A stretch of 64,000 nt of DNA from Diphasiastrum complanatum. Taxonomy: Eukaryota > Streptophyta > Lycopodiopsida > Lycopodiales > Lycopodiaceae. Positions 44,268-54,946 of the stretch are shown here, one piece after another; positions within the stretch are counted from its first letter, which is position 1; each line of letters opens with the position of its first letter. A program made the position numbers and the translations under genes. The stretch spans positions 14,000,059 through 14,064,058 of the forward strand of contig CM055092.1 in the NCBI GenBank assembly GCA_029204225.1, written 5' to 3'. A model generated the notes under the pieces. It had not been told where the DNA came from. It made no database searches and saw only the letters and a program-made list of their open reading frames with translations.

Positions 44268-44832
44268 TGTTGAATTATTCTCCTTCTTACCAATCGACTA
44301 ATCATTTTTAATTTTCATCCATTGTTTATCCAGTTCTGCGATTTTTTCCATGTGTTTACAAAGTCTGCAGAATTACAAGAGTTTTTACATAGTCTGCGGA
44401 ATTACACGGAGTTTACAACAATGTCGCATGTTTCGTCTGATAGAAATCTCATGTAAAATCACAGAGTCGCATTTTTTGCTTTTTCCAAAGAGCCTCAAAT
44501 ATTAAAAAAATGACTGTGGAAAAGTGTCAGGCAACTCTAAATAAGATTTAAGGGCACCTTCATTTTTTTCTCCTTTTTCGCGAACAAATTGATAGTGTCG
44601 CCTGTGGCTGTTTTAGTTTATTTTTGCAGAGCTACAATTTTGGTTCATTTATGCAGACAGAACGTTTATGGCCAATTTCACCGCTTATCAGCAATCAATA
44701 ACAAGGATTGGATGAATGGCAACAAATCACCAGCCAACTGGCGATCGCATTTGACGACCTAATTTTGAAGTATAAATAGTTGTTCATATTCATACAGTTT
44801 TCAAGTCATAAACAAGAAGCATTTGAATAGTT

Positions 44833-44874
<42 letters not shown>

Positions 44875-45399
44875 CCTACGAGCTTGTACACTTTTGAGCA
44901 TTCCAGCTCACTTCTTAGAGTTGTTTTAGATATTGCTATTGCACTACTGCTTATCAGCATTGCGCATTAATTCAGACTTTCATTTTAGCTGCTCAGAGAT
45001 AGCATAGAGTACGTGGCTTCGATCCACAGCTTATTGTACTCATTTACCTCTGTTTCGTTTTCATATTGAATCAGTACTATCCTTCATTGCGTTCAGCTTT
45101 CGTCTCAAAATGTATGTGTTTCTGTATTTCTTCGTGACTAATTCGCGAACAATTCACGACTAATTATTTGTTTGATAATTTTCGATGCATAATTGTTTGG
45201 CTACATAATCACTATAGTACTGGTGATTTCAAGGTTAGTTACTATAAGTTCAAATGTGATTTCTATCACTATTGTCTTGTTTGAGATTGATAGGCGTTGT
45301 CTTGCATTGGAAAGATGAAGATAGTTTATTCCGCCATGCACGAAAAGTTTTCTTTCTAGACACACGAATTATTTTCATTCTGCACACCACTTTCTGACA
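44268..45399 (+). repeat. C3 3' LTR
   Basis: 1132 bp, TGTTGAATTATTCTCC ... TTTCTGACA, aligned along its length with 33171-34306. The (CT)n run at about 44834-44871 is longer than in the 5' LTR. Scattered substitutions show age. Confidence 0.92.
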
Positions 45400-45404
45400 T
45401 ATCA

Positions 45405-46278
45405 GTGAGTCATTAGGGAACTGGATGACATGGCCAAGATAGGTTGCAGAGGTGTCCAGTGAGGTGTCACAATGCACTACTAGTGGTGCATGGGCCTTCG
45501 AGGGTATAAGTATACTTGCTGGGCTCTCACTAGTGTATGCTTGATTTTGTGATTGGTAGCTAAATGTTGTTGGTGTGACTCCTCTTTCCATGACTTTGAT
45601 TGATCCATAGCTTGGGGGCTAGATCTGTATGATCTAGGTTTGGTTGGGTTGGTTTATACACCACATGTTCCCTTGTGTTATTTCTTGTATGGTATGCTTA
45701 GGCTAGAATCCTGTTTTGAGTACTTTATACACCTCATTACTCGTCCCATTACTTGCCATCAGACCTATTACTTGCATATTGCCCAATTACTCGCCATCAG
45801 CCATCTAACCTTGATTTTAATCAGATCCACTCTCATTGCCTTCCCATCTATCCCAATGAAACTAAAATAACATCTGTCGGATGCCCCACCCTTCTAGGAT
45901 AGCGTGTGTGCTTCACAAGAAGTGTGTGGCACCGGCCTCGGAAAGCCCTTCATCCAGCCCCACTTCATCATCCAGGACCTCCGCTAATGTTGCGACATCG
46001 CCATCAAAATCCCAAAACACCACCATCTTTACCTCCCTCGAGCGTGAGGAGGGAGAGACATCTCCCTGATCCATTCGTTGAACCCCACATGCACATCCCC
46101 AATCACATACGTCATATTACCAATGTACACCAAGCAAGAGATCAAAGCCCTTCACACTGATAATTGCATCACATTTCTTTTGGCTTTTACGTAAGTGCAT
46201 GATGGATGAATGTTAGACTTAAGCACGTGTTGGGAAAACCGCTCAAGTCTCAGCGCCCTTTGAGGCGCCGGTGCAACA
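45405..46278. other. Unassigned sequence between C3 and A2
   Basis: No gene recognised. The last ~51 bp (46228-46278) begin TGTTGGGAAA, end GTGCAACA and abut a primer site, so at least this part behaves like the end of an LTR. It does not match the right LTR of A2. A short Ser-rich frame at 45881-46069 has no motif. Confidence 0.45.
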
Positions 46279-46368
46279 TGTGGTATCAGAGCTGACTAGC
46301 CGGTCAGCTACGCAAGTCTCACAGGGAGGACCACTTTTTGGGATTTGTCTGGACAACCGTTGTGCAAG

Positions 46369-46786
46369 GTGCTGCCCACAGTGTAAGCACGGGTGCATCC
46401 ACGGTCGGGGTGGTCGGCAGCACGGGGGACTTTATGAGTCAATGTGCTGCCCTTGAGGTATAAGCACGGTCAGTTCTTGTGGTTCAGGCCTGGCGCCGTC
46501 TGCACGTAGGATAGATGAGGCAAAGTGCTGTTGTGCTGCCTAACGGTGAAAGCACGGGTGCGTCCACGATTGGGGGGTATGCTGCCGATCGTTTAGCTAT
46601 AAGTGCTATCGACTAGATTTGGTGGGGGCGTTACTGAGGCGATGTGCTGCCTAACGGTGAAAGCACGGGTGTGTCCACGGGGGTGGTATATTCAAGGATA
46701 GTTGCCGATCGTCTAGCTATAAGGGCTATCGACCAAAAAGTGGTGGGGCGTGACTGAGGCAATGTGCTGCTTAATGGTGAAAGCAC
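46369..46786 (+). repeat. Hairpin-forming repeat array in A2 leader, five copies
   Basis: Five units with GTGCTGCC ... GTRAAAGCACGG begin at about 46369, 46444, 46533, 46644 and 46764. GTGCT pairs with AGCAC in each. The same array exists in A3 (53004-53389, reverse). It starts about 80 bp after the primer site. Confidence 0.75.
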
Positions 46787-46879
46787 GGATAGTTGGAGGG
46801 GTGTCCTATGTGGGCTGATTCTGTGATCGATTTGTATGGGCACGGCCAGACAAAGGTCCGTTGGCAGGACCATCTCAAA

Positions 46880-48300
46880 GGGGGACCTTGTCTTTGTTAC
46901 CTGTTAGTAAACCTGCCTGAGTGTCTTGCTTGCATGTATTCGTGGTGAGTCTTAGTACTCGTGCTTTGCCTGGTTTGCATGATTGCTTGTGATACAAGGA
47001 GCTGATGGCTCGAGAAGGAACCTTTCTTTTTAAGGCTGATACCATCAAACAAAGAGGACTACAGAATTCGTGGGGCGGATTTGCAGTTCAAGTACTCGCA
47101 CATGAACGGCAACGAAACGACTCAATGTTTGCAAAGGATGGATGGCTAGCCTGTTTCTTGGGTTAGTTTCATTTGCGACAACGCCCACCAGACGCAAGCA
47201 GGAAGTCAAAAGTTGGAAAGGGCAATTTCAGGGGAGATCTTCTATGAAGCAGTTGGTCTTCATTTGGGACGGCCACCTTCGGAACTGAAACTCACTGAGT
47301 ATGGGTGATATCTAATATCGGTTGGGTTTTCCTCAAAGGGGAAAGACTAGGATCCTCTTCAGAGATTGGCAACAAGTTGGATCGAGCCATAATCCTAGCA
47401 TATGGAAAGCAAAGTGTTGGAAAGGCATTTTGTCCGAAGAACTCTACTCTAAGTCCGATCAGCTGATTTTATAAGTGGAGGGGAACTATCACACACACCT
47501 CTCTCTTGGGGCAAATTTTGAATGAAAGTTGATCAAAACATGGACAAATTCAAGGTGACCTAGCCATACTCACACGAGGAGACTGGCGAACTTTGGACCT
47601 AATAAGTTGACAAGTTTTTGTTGTGGAAAGACAAGCTTGTTATAGGCTTTCTCTGGACCAGCAATGATGAGGAAACATATGAGTACGCTGGCGTGTGTTA
47701 CGTGTAAGGCAGCTGATCAATGAAGGAACTGTGAAAGTTGAGTCTTGCATGAGAGACTTGGTATTTCGAACGAACGCTAAGGGACAATTTGTGTTGAGAT
47801 CGGACTAGTGCAAACTCTGGGTGCATGTGTCTGATTCAAAGAGAGCTACTTGAAGCCAAGCTCGATGTACACTTCTTATTTTGACTGTGAGGCAACTGAC
47901 CAATGATGGAATTGTGAAAGTCAAGTTTTGCGCGACGGACATGGTGCTTCAAACAAACGCAAAGAGATAGTTCATATGCGGATCAAACTGGTGCGACCCG
48001 TTGGATTTCCATGAGGTCAATGATTACATTTGGGCTGATTCAAAGAGCTACTTCAAGCTAAGTGAGAGGTGAATTGCGGAGTACTCAATCTTTGCCTACC
48101 TTAAAGAGCCAAGAAGGAAATGTATCAAGATCAGGCTGGGACAAGGAGAGAAATCAAGGTGCAGAAGCAACAAGGCACGGAGTGGACCATAAAGTGGGCA
48201 ATCAAACGATAAATCCTTTAGCTCAAGGAGCCTTGATACCTGTGCGGAACTGATCAAATCTAGAGCTCAGGGAGCTCAACACAAATTACATCAAGGACAA
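46880..48300 (+). pseudogene. Family A internal region, decayed coding sequence
   Basis: Protein-like fragments broken by stops: DKFLLWKGKFVIGFLW-like and NDEETYEYAG near 47610-47690; then two tandem modules about 180 nt apart, VRQLINEGTVKVESCMRDLVF (read in two parts) and VRQL..DGIVKVKFC.TDMVL; then EVNDYIWADSKSYFKLSER near 48010-48070. The same fragments, equally broken, are in A1, A3 and A4. I infer an ancient element-encoded protein, no longer translatable. Family unknown. Confidence 0.4.
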
Positions 48301-48644
48301 ATCAGGAGCTCAAAGGAGTTTCAAAGTCAAAAGTTAGAAGCGACAGGGGCGAACATTTCAAAGAAAGGCCTCTGTCACCAGTTAATAAGGTTCTTGGGTT
48401 TTACGAAAGCGATATAAAATCTACGCTTTTCCCAGACAAAGAGATATTTTAAGTTATGTAATTTTTTAGTACAAAGAGCTGAGCCTCCGACTTCTGGTGT
48501 GCCAGCTTCAATGTTAATAAAAAGTGGCCAGTAAATTGAGTATTGTGCCAAGTAGCTTAAATGTATAGTTATTTTAATTGGGAGACACCTTTACTTTAAT
48601 CTGACATCTGATGAGGACATCAAATTTTATAAATGTAGGGTGGA

Positions 48645-49643
48645 TGTTGTAAAGCTACCTTTACAAGCTTTACTTCAAGCGCCACTGGCGCCAGCATTGT
48701 CCCCGGTGCCAGTAGTGCCCCTGCTGCTCTCGGCGGGAGCGGCGCCGGCACCGCTCCCGGCGCCAAGTTCCTATGGCTGAAAATCTTTATCGGTTCTAGC
48801 GAAGTCTAGAGAGCTCAGATCGATGTCCAATCACCTCACACAATCTAGGCATGATTAAAGGAAGCCTGGGGATCAATAAAATCTAGAGAGAGAAAATGAC
48901 TTTCTAGAAAGAGAAAATCCTAGAGAGAGAAAACGTGCTTTACCAGCCTGGGCAGAGTGCTTGGTATGAGGGGAGGTGCCGAATCCCACCAATACTATAG
49001 GGGAGTGTGAGTTGCGACTCAAGCCGAGCTCCAACCAAGTCTCAGCCTCCCTTGCTGGAATGTTGTCATGGCTCTCACCTTGGCATGCTAGCGCCCCGGA
49101 GACTAGGGTCAGTCACACACTTGAAATTTGACCTTCTCAAATTTATCAATAAAGTGGGATTTTCCTCAAACTGACTCTGATTACCTTCTGGGTTTCAGTG
49201 TTCGGTAAAAGCGCCAGTTGTAAGGCCGCTTCAATATTTTTAAGTTGGCACATAGCAGAGGGTCGTATCCCGGGACGCCAGCGGTATGCCATCGGGACCA
49301 TTCGGTCCGTGGCGCCAGCGGTATGCTGTCGGGACCATTTGGTCCAGGAACTGGTTGTCTCCATATCTTTCGCAGCTTGTGGTTCTGAGTGTTCCTTGCA
49401 TGAACGTGAATGAGTTAAGCTCTTGGGGAACGGGCTCTAACCTATCGGCTGAGTTGGATGGCTTGCTTGGGTGGAAGTTACCTGTTTATGGTCGTCCAGT
49501 CTGGCGTGGCGCCAGGTTGGCTTCGAGCGCTCGTGACGAAGCTTTCAGTTGGTTAAGTCTGATGTAAGTCAGACCGCTTGCTTGGAATGGATGTTACTCG
49601 TTTGTAACGAAGCTTCGAGTTGGTTAAGTTTGATGTATGTCGG
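48645..49643 (+). repeat. A2 right LTR, first part
   Basis: Starts TGTTGTAAAGCTACC after a polypurine tract, contains the GGCGCC-rich block (48695-48770), and is cut at 49643 by A3. The remaining 217 bp are at 54730-54946, ending GCGCTACA. Confidence 0.88.
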
Positions 49644-50888
49644 TGTAGCGCAGGCATCCCAAAGGGAGCCGGGAACCACGACTTAGCTTCCCAGCCTTCA
49701 ACTCTTGCCATCCAAACCCACTTGACATACAAGCAGCCAACTCGCCAACAACGATCAGACTTAACCAACATGAAGTTCCGAAAACCAACATTGAGATCCA
49801 ACCTGGCGCCATGCCAGATCGGGGGTCCCGATGTGGGTGACTTCCCTCCAAGCAAGCCGCCCGACATACATCAAACTTAACCAACTCGAAGCTTCGTTAC
49901 AAACGAGTAACATCCATTCCAAGCAAGCGGTCTGACTTACATCAGACTTAACCAACTGAAAGCTTCGTCACGAGCGCTGGAAGCCAACCTGGCGCCACGC
50001 CAGACTGGACAGCCATAAACAGGTAACATCCACCCAAGCAAGCCATCCAACTCAGCCGACAGGTTAGAGCCCGTTCCCCAAGAGCTTAACCCATTCACGT
50101 TCATGCAAGGAACACTCAGAACCACAAGCCGCGACAGATATGGAAACAACCAGTTCCTGGACCAAATGGTCCCGACAGCATACCGCTGGCGCCACGGACC
50201 GAATGGTCCCGACGGCATACCGCTGGCGTCCCGGGATACGACCCTCAGCTATGTGCCAAATTAAAAATTTGGAAAGCGGCCTTACAACTGGCGCTTTTAC
50301 CGGACACTGAAACCCAGAAGGTAATCAGAGTCAGTTTGAGGAAAATCCCACTTTATTGATAAATCTGAGAAGGTTACATTTCAAGTGTGTGACCGACCCT
50401 AGTCTCCGGGGCGCTAGCATGCCAAGGCGAGAGCCATGACAACATTCCAGCAAGGGAGGCTGAGACTTGGTTGGAGCTCGCCCTGAGTCGCAACCCGCAC
50501 TCCCCTATAGTATTGGTGTGATTCGGCACCCCCCCTCATACCAAGCACTCTACCCAAGCTGGTAAAGCACGTTTTTCTCTCTCTAGGATTTTCTCTTTCT
50601 AGAAAGTCATTTTCTCTCTCTAGATTTTATTGATCCCCAGGCTTCCTTCAATCATGCCTAGATCGTGTGAGGTGATTGCACATCGATCTGAGCTCTCTGG
50701 ACTTCGCTAGAACCGATCAAAGATTTTCAGCCATAGGAACTTGGCGTCGGCTGGATTCTGGTCACAGTGGCGCCGAGAGCGGCGCCGGCGCCGTTGGCGC
50801 CGGGAGCAGCAGGGGCGCTGCTGGCGCCGGGGACATAGCTGGCGCCGATGGTGCCGCAAGTAAAGCTTGTAAAGGTAGCTTTACAACA
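49644..50888 (-). repeat. A3 3' LTR
   Basis: In element sense TGTTGTAAAGC ... GCGCTACA. The GGCGCC cluster is at about 50767-50853. Short frames of 60-105 codons inside it recur in every copy and have no motif. A purine-rich tract (AGGTGGGGTGGA on the minus strand) adjoins its start. Confidence 0.92.
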
Positions 50889-51280
50889 TCCACCCCACCT
50901 TTATAAAATCTGATGTCCTCATCAGATGTCAGATTAAAGTAAAGGTGTCTCCCAATTAAAATGACTATACATTTAAGCTACTAGGCACAGTACTCAATTT
51001 ACTGGCCACTTTTTATTAACATTGAAGCTGGCACACCACAAGTCGGAGGCTCAGCTCTTTGTACTGAAAAATTACATAACTTGAAAATATATCTTTGTCT
51101 GGGAAAAGCGTAGATTTGATATCGCTTTCGTAAAACCCGAGAACCTTATTAACTGGTGACAGAGGCCTTTCTTTGAAATGTTCGCCCCTGTCGCTTCTGA
51201 ATTTCGACTTTGGAACTCCTTTGAGCTCCTGATTTGTCCTTGATGCACTTTGTGTTGAGCTCCCTGAGCTCCAGGTTTGT

Positions 51281-51840
51281 TCAGTTCCGCACAGGTATCA
51301 AGGCTCCCTGAGCCGAAGGATTTATCGTTTGATTGCCCACTTTATGGTCCACTTCGTGCCTTGTTGCTTCTGCACCTTGATTTCTCTCCTTGTCCAAGCC
51401 TGATCTTGATACTTTTCCATCTTGGCTCTTTAAGGTAGGCAAAGATTGAGTACTCCGCAATGCACCTCTCACTTAGCTTGAAGTAGCTCTTTGAATCAGC
51501 CCAAATGTAACCATTGACCTCGTGGAAAGCCAAAGGGTCGCACTAGTTTGATCCGCATCCGAACTATCTCTTCGCGTTTGTTTGAAGCACCATGTCCGTC
51601 GCGCAAAACTTGACTTTCACAATTCCATCAATGGTTAGTTGTCTCACAGTCAAAACAAGAAGTGTACATCGAGCTTGGCTTCAAGTAGCTCTCTTTGAAT
51701 CAGAAACATGCACCCAGAGTTTGCACTAATCCGATCTCAACGCGAACTGTCCCTTAGCGTCCGTTCGAAATACCAAGTCTCTCATGCAAGACTCAACTTT
51801 CACAGTTCCTTCATTGATCAGCTGCCTTACACGTAACACA
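51281..51840 (-). pseudogene. Family A internal region, conserved decayed module pair (A3 copy)
   Basis: Minus-strand counterpart of the A2 modules. VRQLINEGTVKV starts near 51835 and a second, VRQLTIDGIVKVKFC, near 51655. The last part is a 63-codon frame (51342-51533) with FHEVNGYIWADSKSYFKL, conserved in all four copies. In another frame 51281-51472 is also open, by coincidence of the same DNA. Confidence 0.4.
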
Positions 51841-52224
51841 AGCCAGCGTACTCATATGTTTCCTCATCATTGCTGGTCCAGAGAAAGCCTATAACAAACT
51901 TTCCTTTCCACAACAAAAACTTGTCAACTTATTAGGTCCAAAGTTCGCCAGTCTCCTCGTGTGAGTATGGCTAGGTCACCTTGAATTTGCCCCCATTTTG
52001 ATCAACTTTAATTCAAAATTTGCCCCAAGAGAGAGGTGTGTGTGATAGTTCCCCTCCACTTAATAAATCAGCTGATCGGACTTTAGAGTAGAGTTCTTCG
52101 GACAAAAAGCCTTTCCAACACTTTGCTTCCCATCGGCTAGGATTATGGCTCGATCCAACTTGTTGCCAATCTCTGAAGAGGATCCTAGTCTTTTTCCCCT
52201 TTGAGGAAAAACCCAACTGATACT

Positions 52225-52735
52225 GGATATCACCCATGCTCAGTGAGTTTCAGTTCCGAAGGTGGCCGTCCCAAAATGAAGACCAACTGCTATAGAAGAT
52301 CTCCCCTGAAATTGCCCTTTCCAACTTTTGACTTCCTGCTTGCGTCTGGTGGGCGTTGTCGCAAATGAAACTAACCCAAGAAACAGGCTAGTCATCCATC
52401 CTTTGCAAACATTGAGTCATTTCGTTGTCGTTCACGTGCGAGTACTTGAACTGCAAATCCGCCGCACAGATTCTGGATATCGCCCATGCTCAGTGAGTTT
52501 CAGTTCCGAAGGTGGCCGTCCCAAAATGAAGACCAACTGCTCCATAGAAGATCTCCCCTGAAATGGCCCTTTCCAACTTTTGACTTCCTGCTTGCGTCTG
52601 GTGGGCGTTGTTGCAAATGAAACTAACCCAAGAAACAGGCTAGCCATCCATCCTTTGCAAACATTGAGTCGTTTCGTTGTCGTTCACGTGTGAGTACTTG
52701 AACTTCAAATCCGCCCCACAGATTCTGTAGTCCTC
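52225..52735. repeat. A3-specific tandem duplication, about 250 bp
   Basis: The stretch from CCCATGCTCAGTGAGTTTC at about 52232 recurs from about 52487 with few differences, through the phrase GAAACTAACCCAAGAAACAGG. A2 has one copy (about 47054-47310), so the duplication arose in the A3 lineage. Confidence 0.75.
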
Positions 52736-53003
52736 TTTGTTTAATGGTATCAGCCTTCAAAAGAAAAGGTTCCTTCTCGAGCCATCAGCTCCTTGTATCA
52801 CAAGCAATCATGCAAACCAGGCAAAGCACGAGTACTAAGACTCACCACGAATACGTACAAGTAAGACACTCAGGCAGGTTTACTAACAAGTGACAAAGGC
52901 AAGGTCCCCCTTTGAGATGGTCCTGCCAACGGACCTTTGCCTGGCCGCGCCCATACAAATCGATCACAGAATCAGCCCACATAGGACACCCCTCCAACTA
53001 TCC

Positions 53004-53389
53004 GTGCTTTCACCATTAAGCAGCACATTGCCTCAGTCACGCCCCACCACTTTTTGGTCGATAGCCCTTATAGCTAAACGATCGGCAACTATCCCGCACC
53101 GGCAGCTAACCACCCGTGCTTTACACCCGAATTCGAGCAGCATCTCTGTATCAATGGTTAACCCGTACAGTTCGAATATGTCGCCCCGCACCCCACAAGG
53201 TACAGACCGTGCTTTCACCTCCCTAGGCAGCACTTTGCCTCATCCGTCCTACGTGCAGACAGCGCCAGGCCCGAACCGCGAGAACTGACCGTGCTTACAC
53301 CTCAAGGGCAGCACTTTGACTCATCAAGTCCCCCGTTCTGCCGACCACCCCGACCGTGGACGCACCCGTGCTTACACTGTGGGCAGCAC
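53004..53389 (-). repeat. Hairpin-forming repeat array in A3 leader, five copies
   Basis: Plus-strand units GTGCTTTCACC...GCAGCAC at about 53004, 53116, 53209, 53291 and 53368. Each folds GTGCT with AGCAC in element sense. Collinear with the A2 array. Confidence 0.75.
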
Positions 53390-53464
53390 CTTGCACAACA
53401 GTTGTCTTGATGAACCCCAAACCGTGGCCATTTCCGTGAGATCCGCATAGCTGACCGGCCAGTC

Positions 53465-53477
53465 GGCTCTGATACCA
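53465..53477 (-). other. Primer binding site of A3
   Basis: The minus strand reads TGGTATCAGAGCC, separated from the LTR end by two bases (TG), as in A2. Confidence 0.92.
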
Positions 53478-53479
53478 CA

Positions 53480-54724
53480 TGTAGCGCAGGCATCCCAAAG
53501 GGAGCCGGGAACCACGACTTAGCTTCCCAGCCTTCAACTCTTGCCATCCAAACCCACTTGACATACAAGCAGCCAACTCGCCAACAACGATCAGACTTAA
53601 CCAACATGAAGTTCCGAAAACCAACATTGAGATCCAACCTGGCGCCATGCCAGATCGGGGGTCCCGATGTGGGTGACTTCCCTCCAAGCAAGCCGCCCGA
53701 CATACATCAAACTTAACCAACTCGAAGCTTCGTTACAAACGAGTAACATCCATTCCAAGCAAGCGGTCTGACTTACATCAGACTTAACCAACTGAAAGCT
53801 TCGTCACGAGCGCTGGAAGCCAACCTGGCGCCACGCCAGACTGGACAGCCATAAACAGGTAACATCCACCCAAGCAAGCCATCCAACTCAGCCGACAGGT
53901 TAGAGCCCGTTCCCCAAGAGCTTAACCCATTCACGTTCATGCAAGGAACACTCAGAACCACAAGCCGCGACAGATATGGAAACAACCAGTTCCTGGACCA
54001 AATGGTCCCGACAGCATACCGCTGGCGCCACGGACCGAATGGTCCCGACGGCATACCGCTGGCGTCCCGGGATACGACCCTCAGCTATGTGCCAAATTAA
54101 AAATTTGGAAAGCGGCCTTACAACTGGCGCTTTTACCGGACACTGAAACCCAGAAGGTAATCAGAGTCAGTTTGAGGAAAATCCCACTTTATTGATAAAT
54201 CTGAGAAGGTTACATTTCAAGTGTGTGACCGACCCTAGTCTCCGGGGCGCTAGCATGCCAAGGCGAGAGCCATGACAACATTCCAGCAAGGGAGGCTGAG
54301 ACTTGGTTGGAGCTCGCCCTGAGTCGCAACCCGCACTCCCCTATAGTATTGGTGTGATTCGGCACCCCCCCTCATACCAAGCACTCTACCCAAGCTGGTA
54401 AAGCACGTTTTTCTCTCTCTAGGATTTTCTCTTTCTAGAAAGTCATTTTCTCTCTCTAGATTTTATTGATCCCCAGGCTTCCTTCAATCATGCCTAGATC
54501 GTGTGAGGTGATTGCACATCGATCTGAGCTCTCTGGACTTCGCTAGAACCGATCAAAGATTTTCAGCCATAGGAACTTGGCGCCGGCTGGATTCTGGTCA
54601 CAGTGGCGCCGAGAGCGGCGCCGGCGCCGTTGGCGCCGGGAGCAGCAGGGGCGCTGCTGGCGCCGGGGACATAGCTGGCGCAGTTGGTGCCGCAAGTAAA
54701 GCTTGTAAAGGTAGCTTTACAACA
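53480..54724 (-). repeat. A3 5' LTR
   Basis: Same length and nearly identical to 49644-50888. The visible differences are in the GGCGCC block (GGCGCC for GGCGTC near 54583 and two bases near 54680). Confidence 0.92.
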
Positions 54725-54729
54725 GTCGG

Positions 54730-54946
54730 GCGGCTTGCTTGGAGGGAAGTCACTCACATCGGGACCCCCGCTCTGGCATGGCGCCAGTTTGGATCTCAAT
54801 GTTGGTTTTTTGAACTTCAAGTTGTTTAAGTCTGATCGTTGTTGGCGAGTTGGCTGCTTGTATGTCAAGTGAGTTTAAATGGCAAGAGTTGAAGGCTGGG
54901 AAGCTAAGTCGTGGTTCCCGACTCCCTTTGGGATGCTTGCGCTACA
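54730..54946 (+). repeat. A2 right LTR, second part
   Basis: Completes the LTR begun at 48645. Ends TTGCGCTACA. Sequence after 54946 is non-element flank. Confidence 0.88.

Larger units (their letters stand above)
33171..45399 (+). mobile_element. Copia element C3, complete but decayed, carrying nested B2
   Basis: LTRs at 33171-34306 and 44268-45399, target duplication TATCA on both sides (33166-33170, 45400-45404), primer site, gag, protease, integrase, RT, RNase H and polypurine tract. Removing B2 (38027-43740 plus one 5-bp duplication) leaves about 6.5 kb, a normal copia size. Integrase precedes RT, as in Ty1/copia. The LTRs differ at many scattered positions and the genes have stops, shifts and lost catalytic residues, so it is much older than B2. 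Confidence 0.93.
49644..54724 (-). mobile_element. Family A element A3, full length
   Basis: 5081 bp, minus strand: LTRs 49644-50888 and 53480-54724 (1245 bp each, about three mismatches seen by eye), target duplication GTCGG (49639-49643, 54725-54729), primer site 53465-53477, polypurine tract just right of 50888. The internal region of 2.6 kb has only short frames. It is a large-derivative type, non-autonomous, recent insertion into the LTR of a sister element in opposite orientation. Confidence 0.93.
46279..54946 (+). mobile_element. Family A element A2, interrupted by A3
   Basis: Plus-strand element: primer site TGGTATCAGAGC (46281-46292), internal region to 48644, polypurine tract TAGGGTGGA (48636-48644), right LTR 48645-49643 continued at 54730-54946. 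The two LTR pieces join perfectly when A3 and one GTCGG are removed. Internal sequence is collinear with A3. No pol gene. The expected matching left LTR is not found. Confidence 0.85.

Noticed and set aside
49620-50218. Many 60-105-codon frames on both strands in family A LTRs (also at 53295-54054 and 60234-60876)
   Set aside because: They recur only because the LTR recurs, lack motifs and overlap each other in opposite strands.
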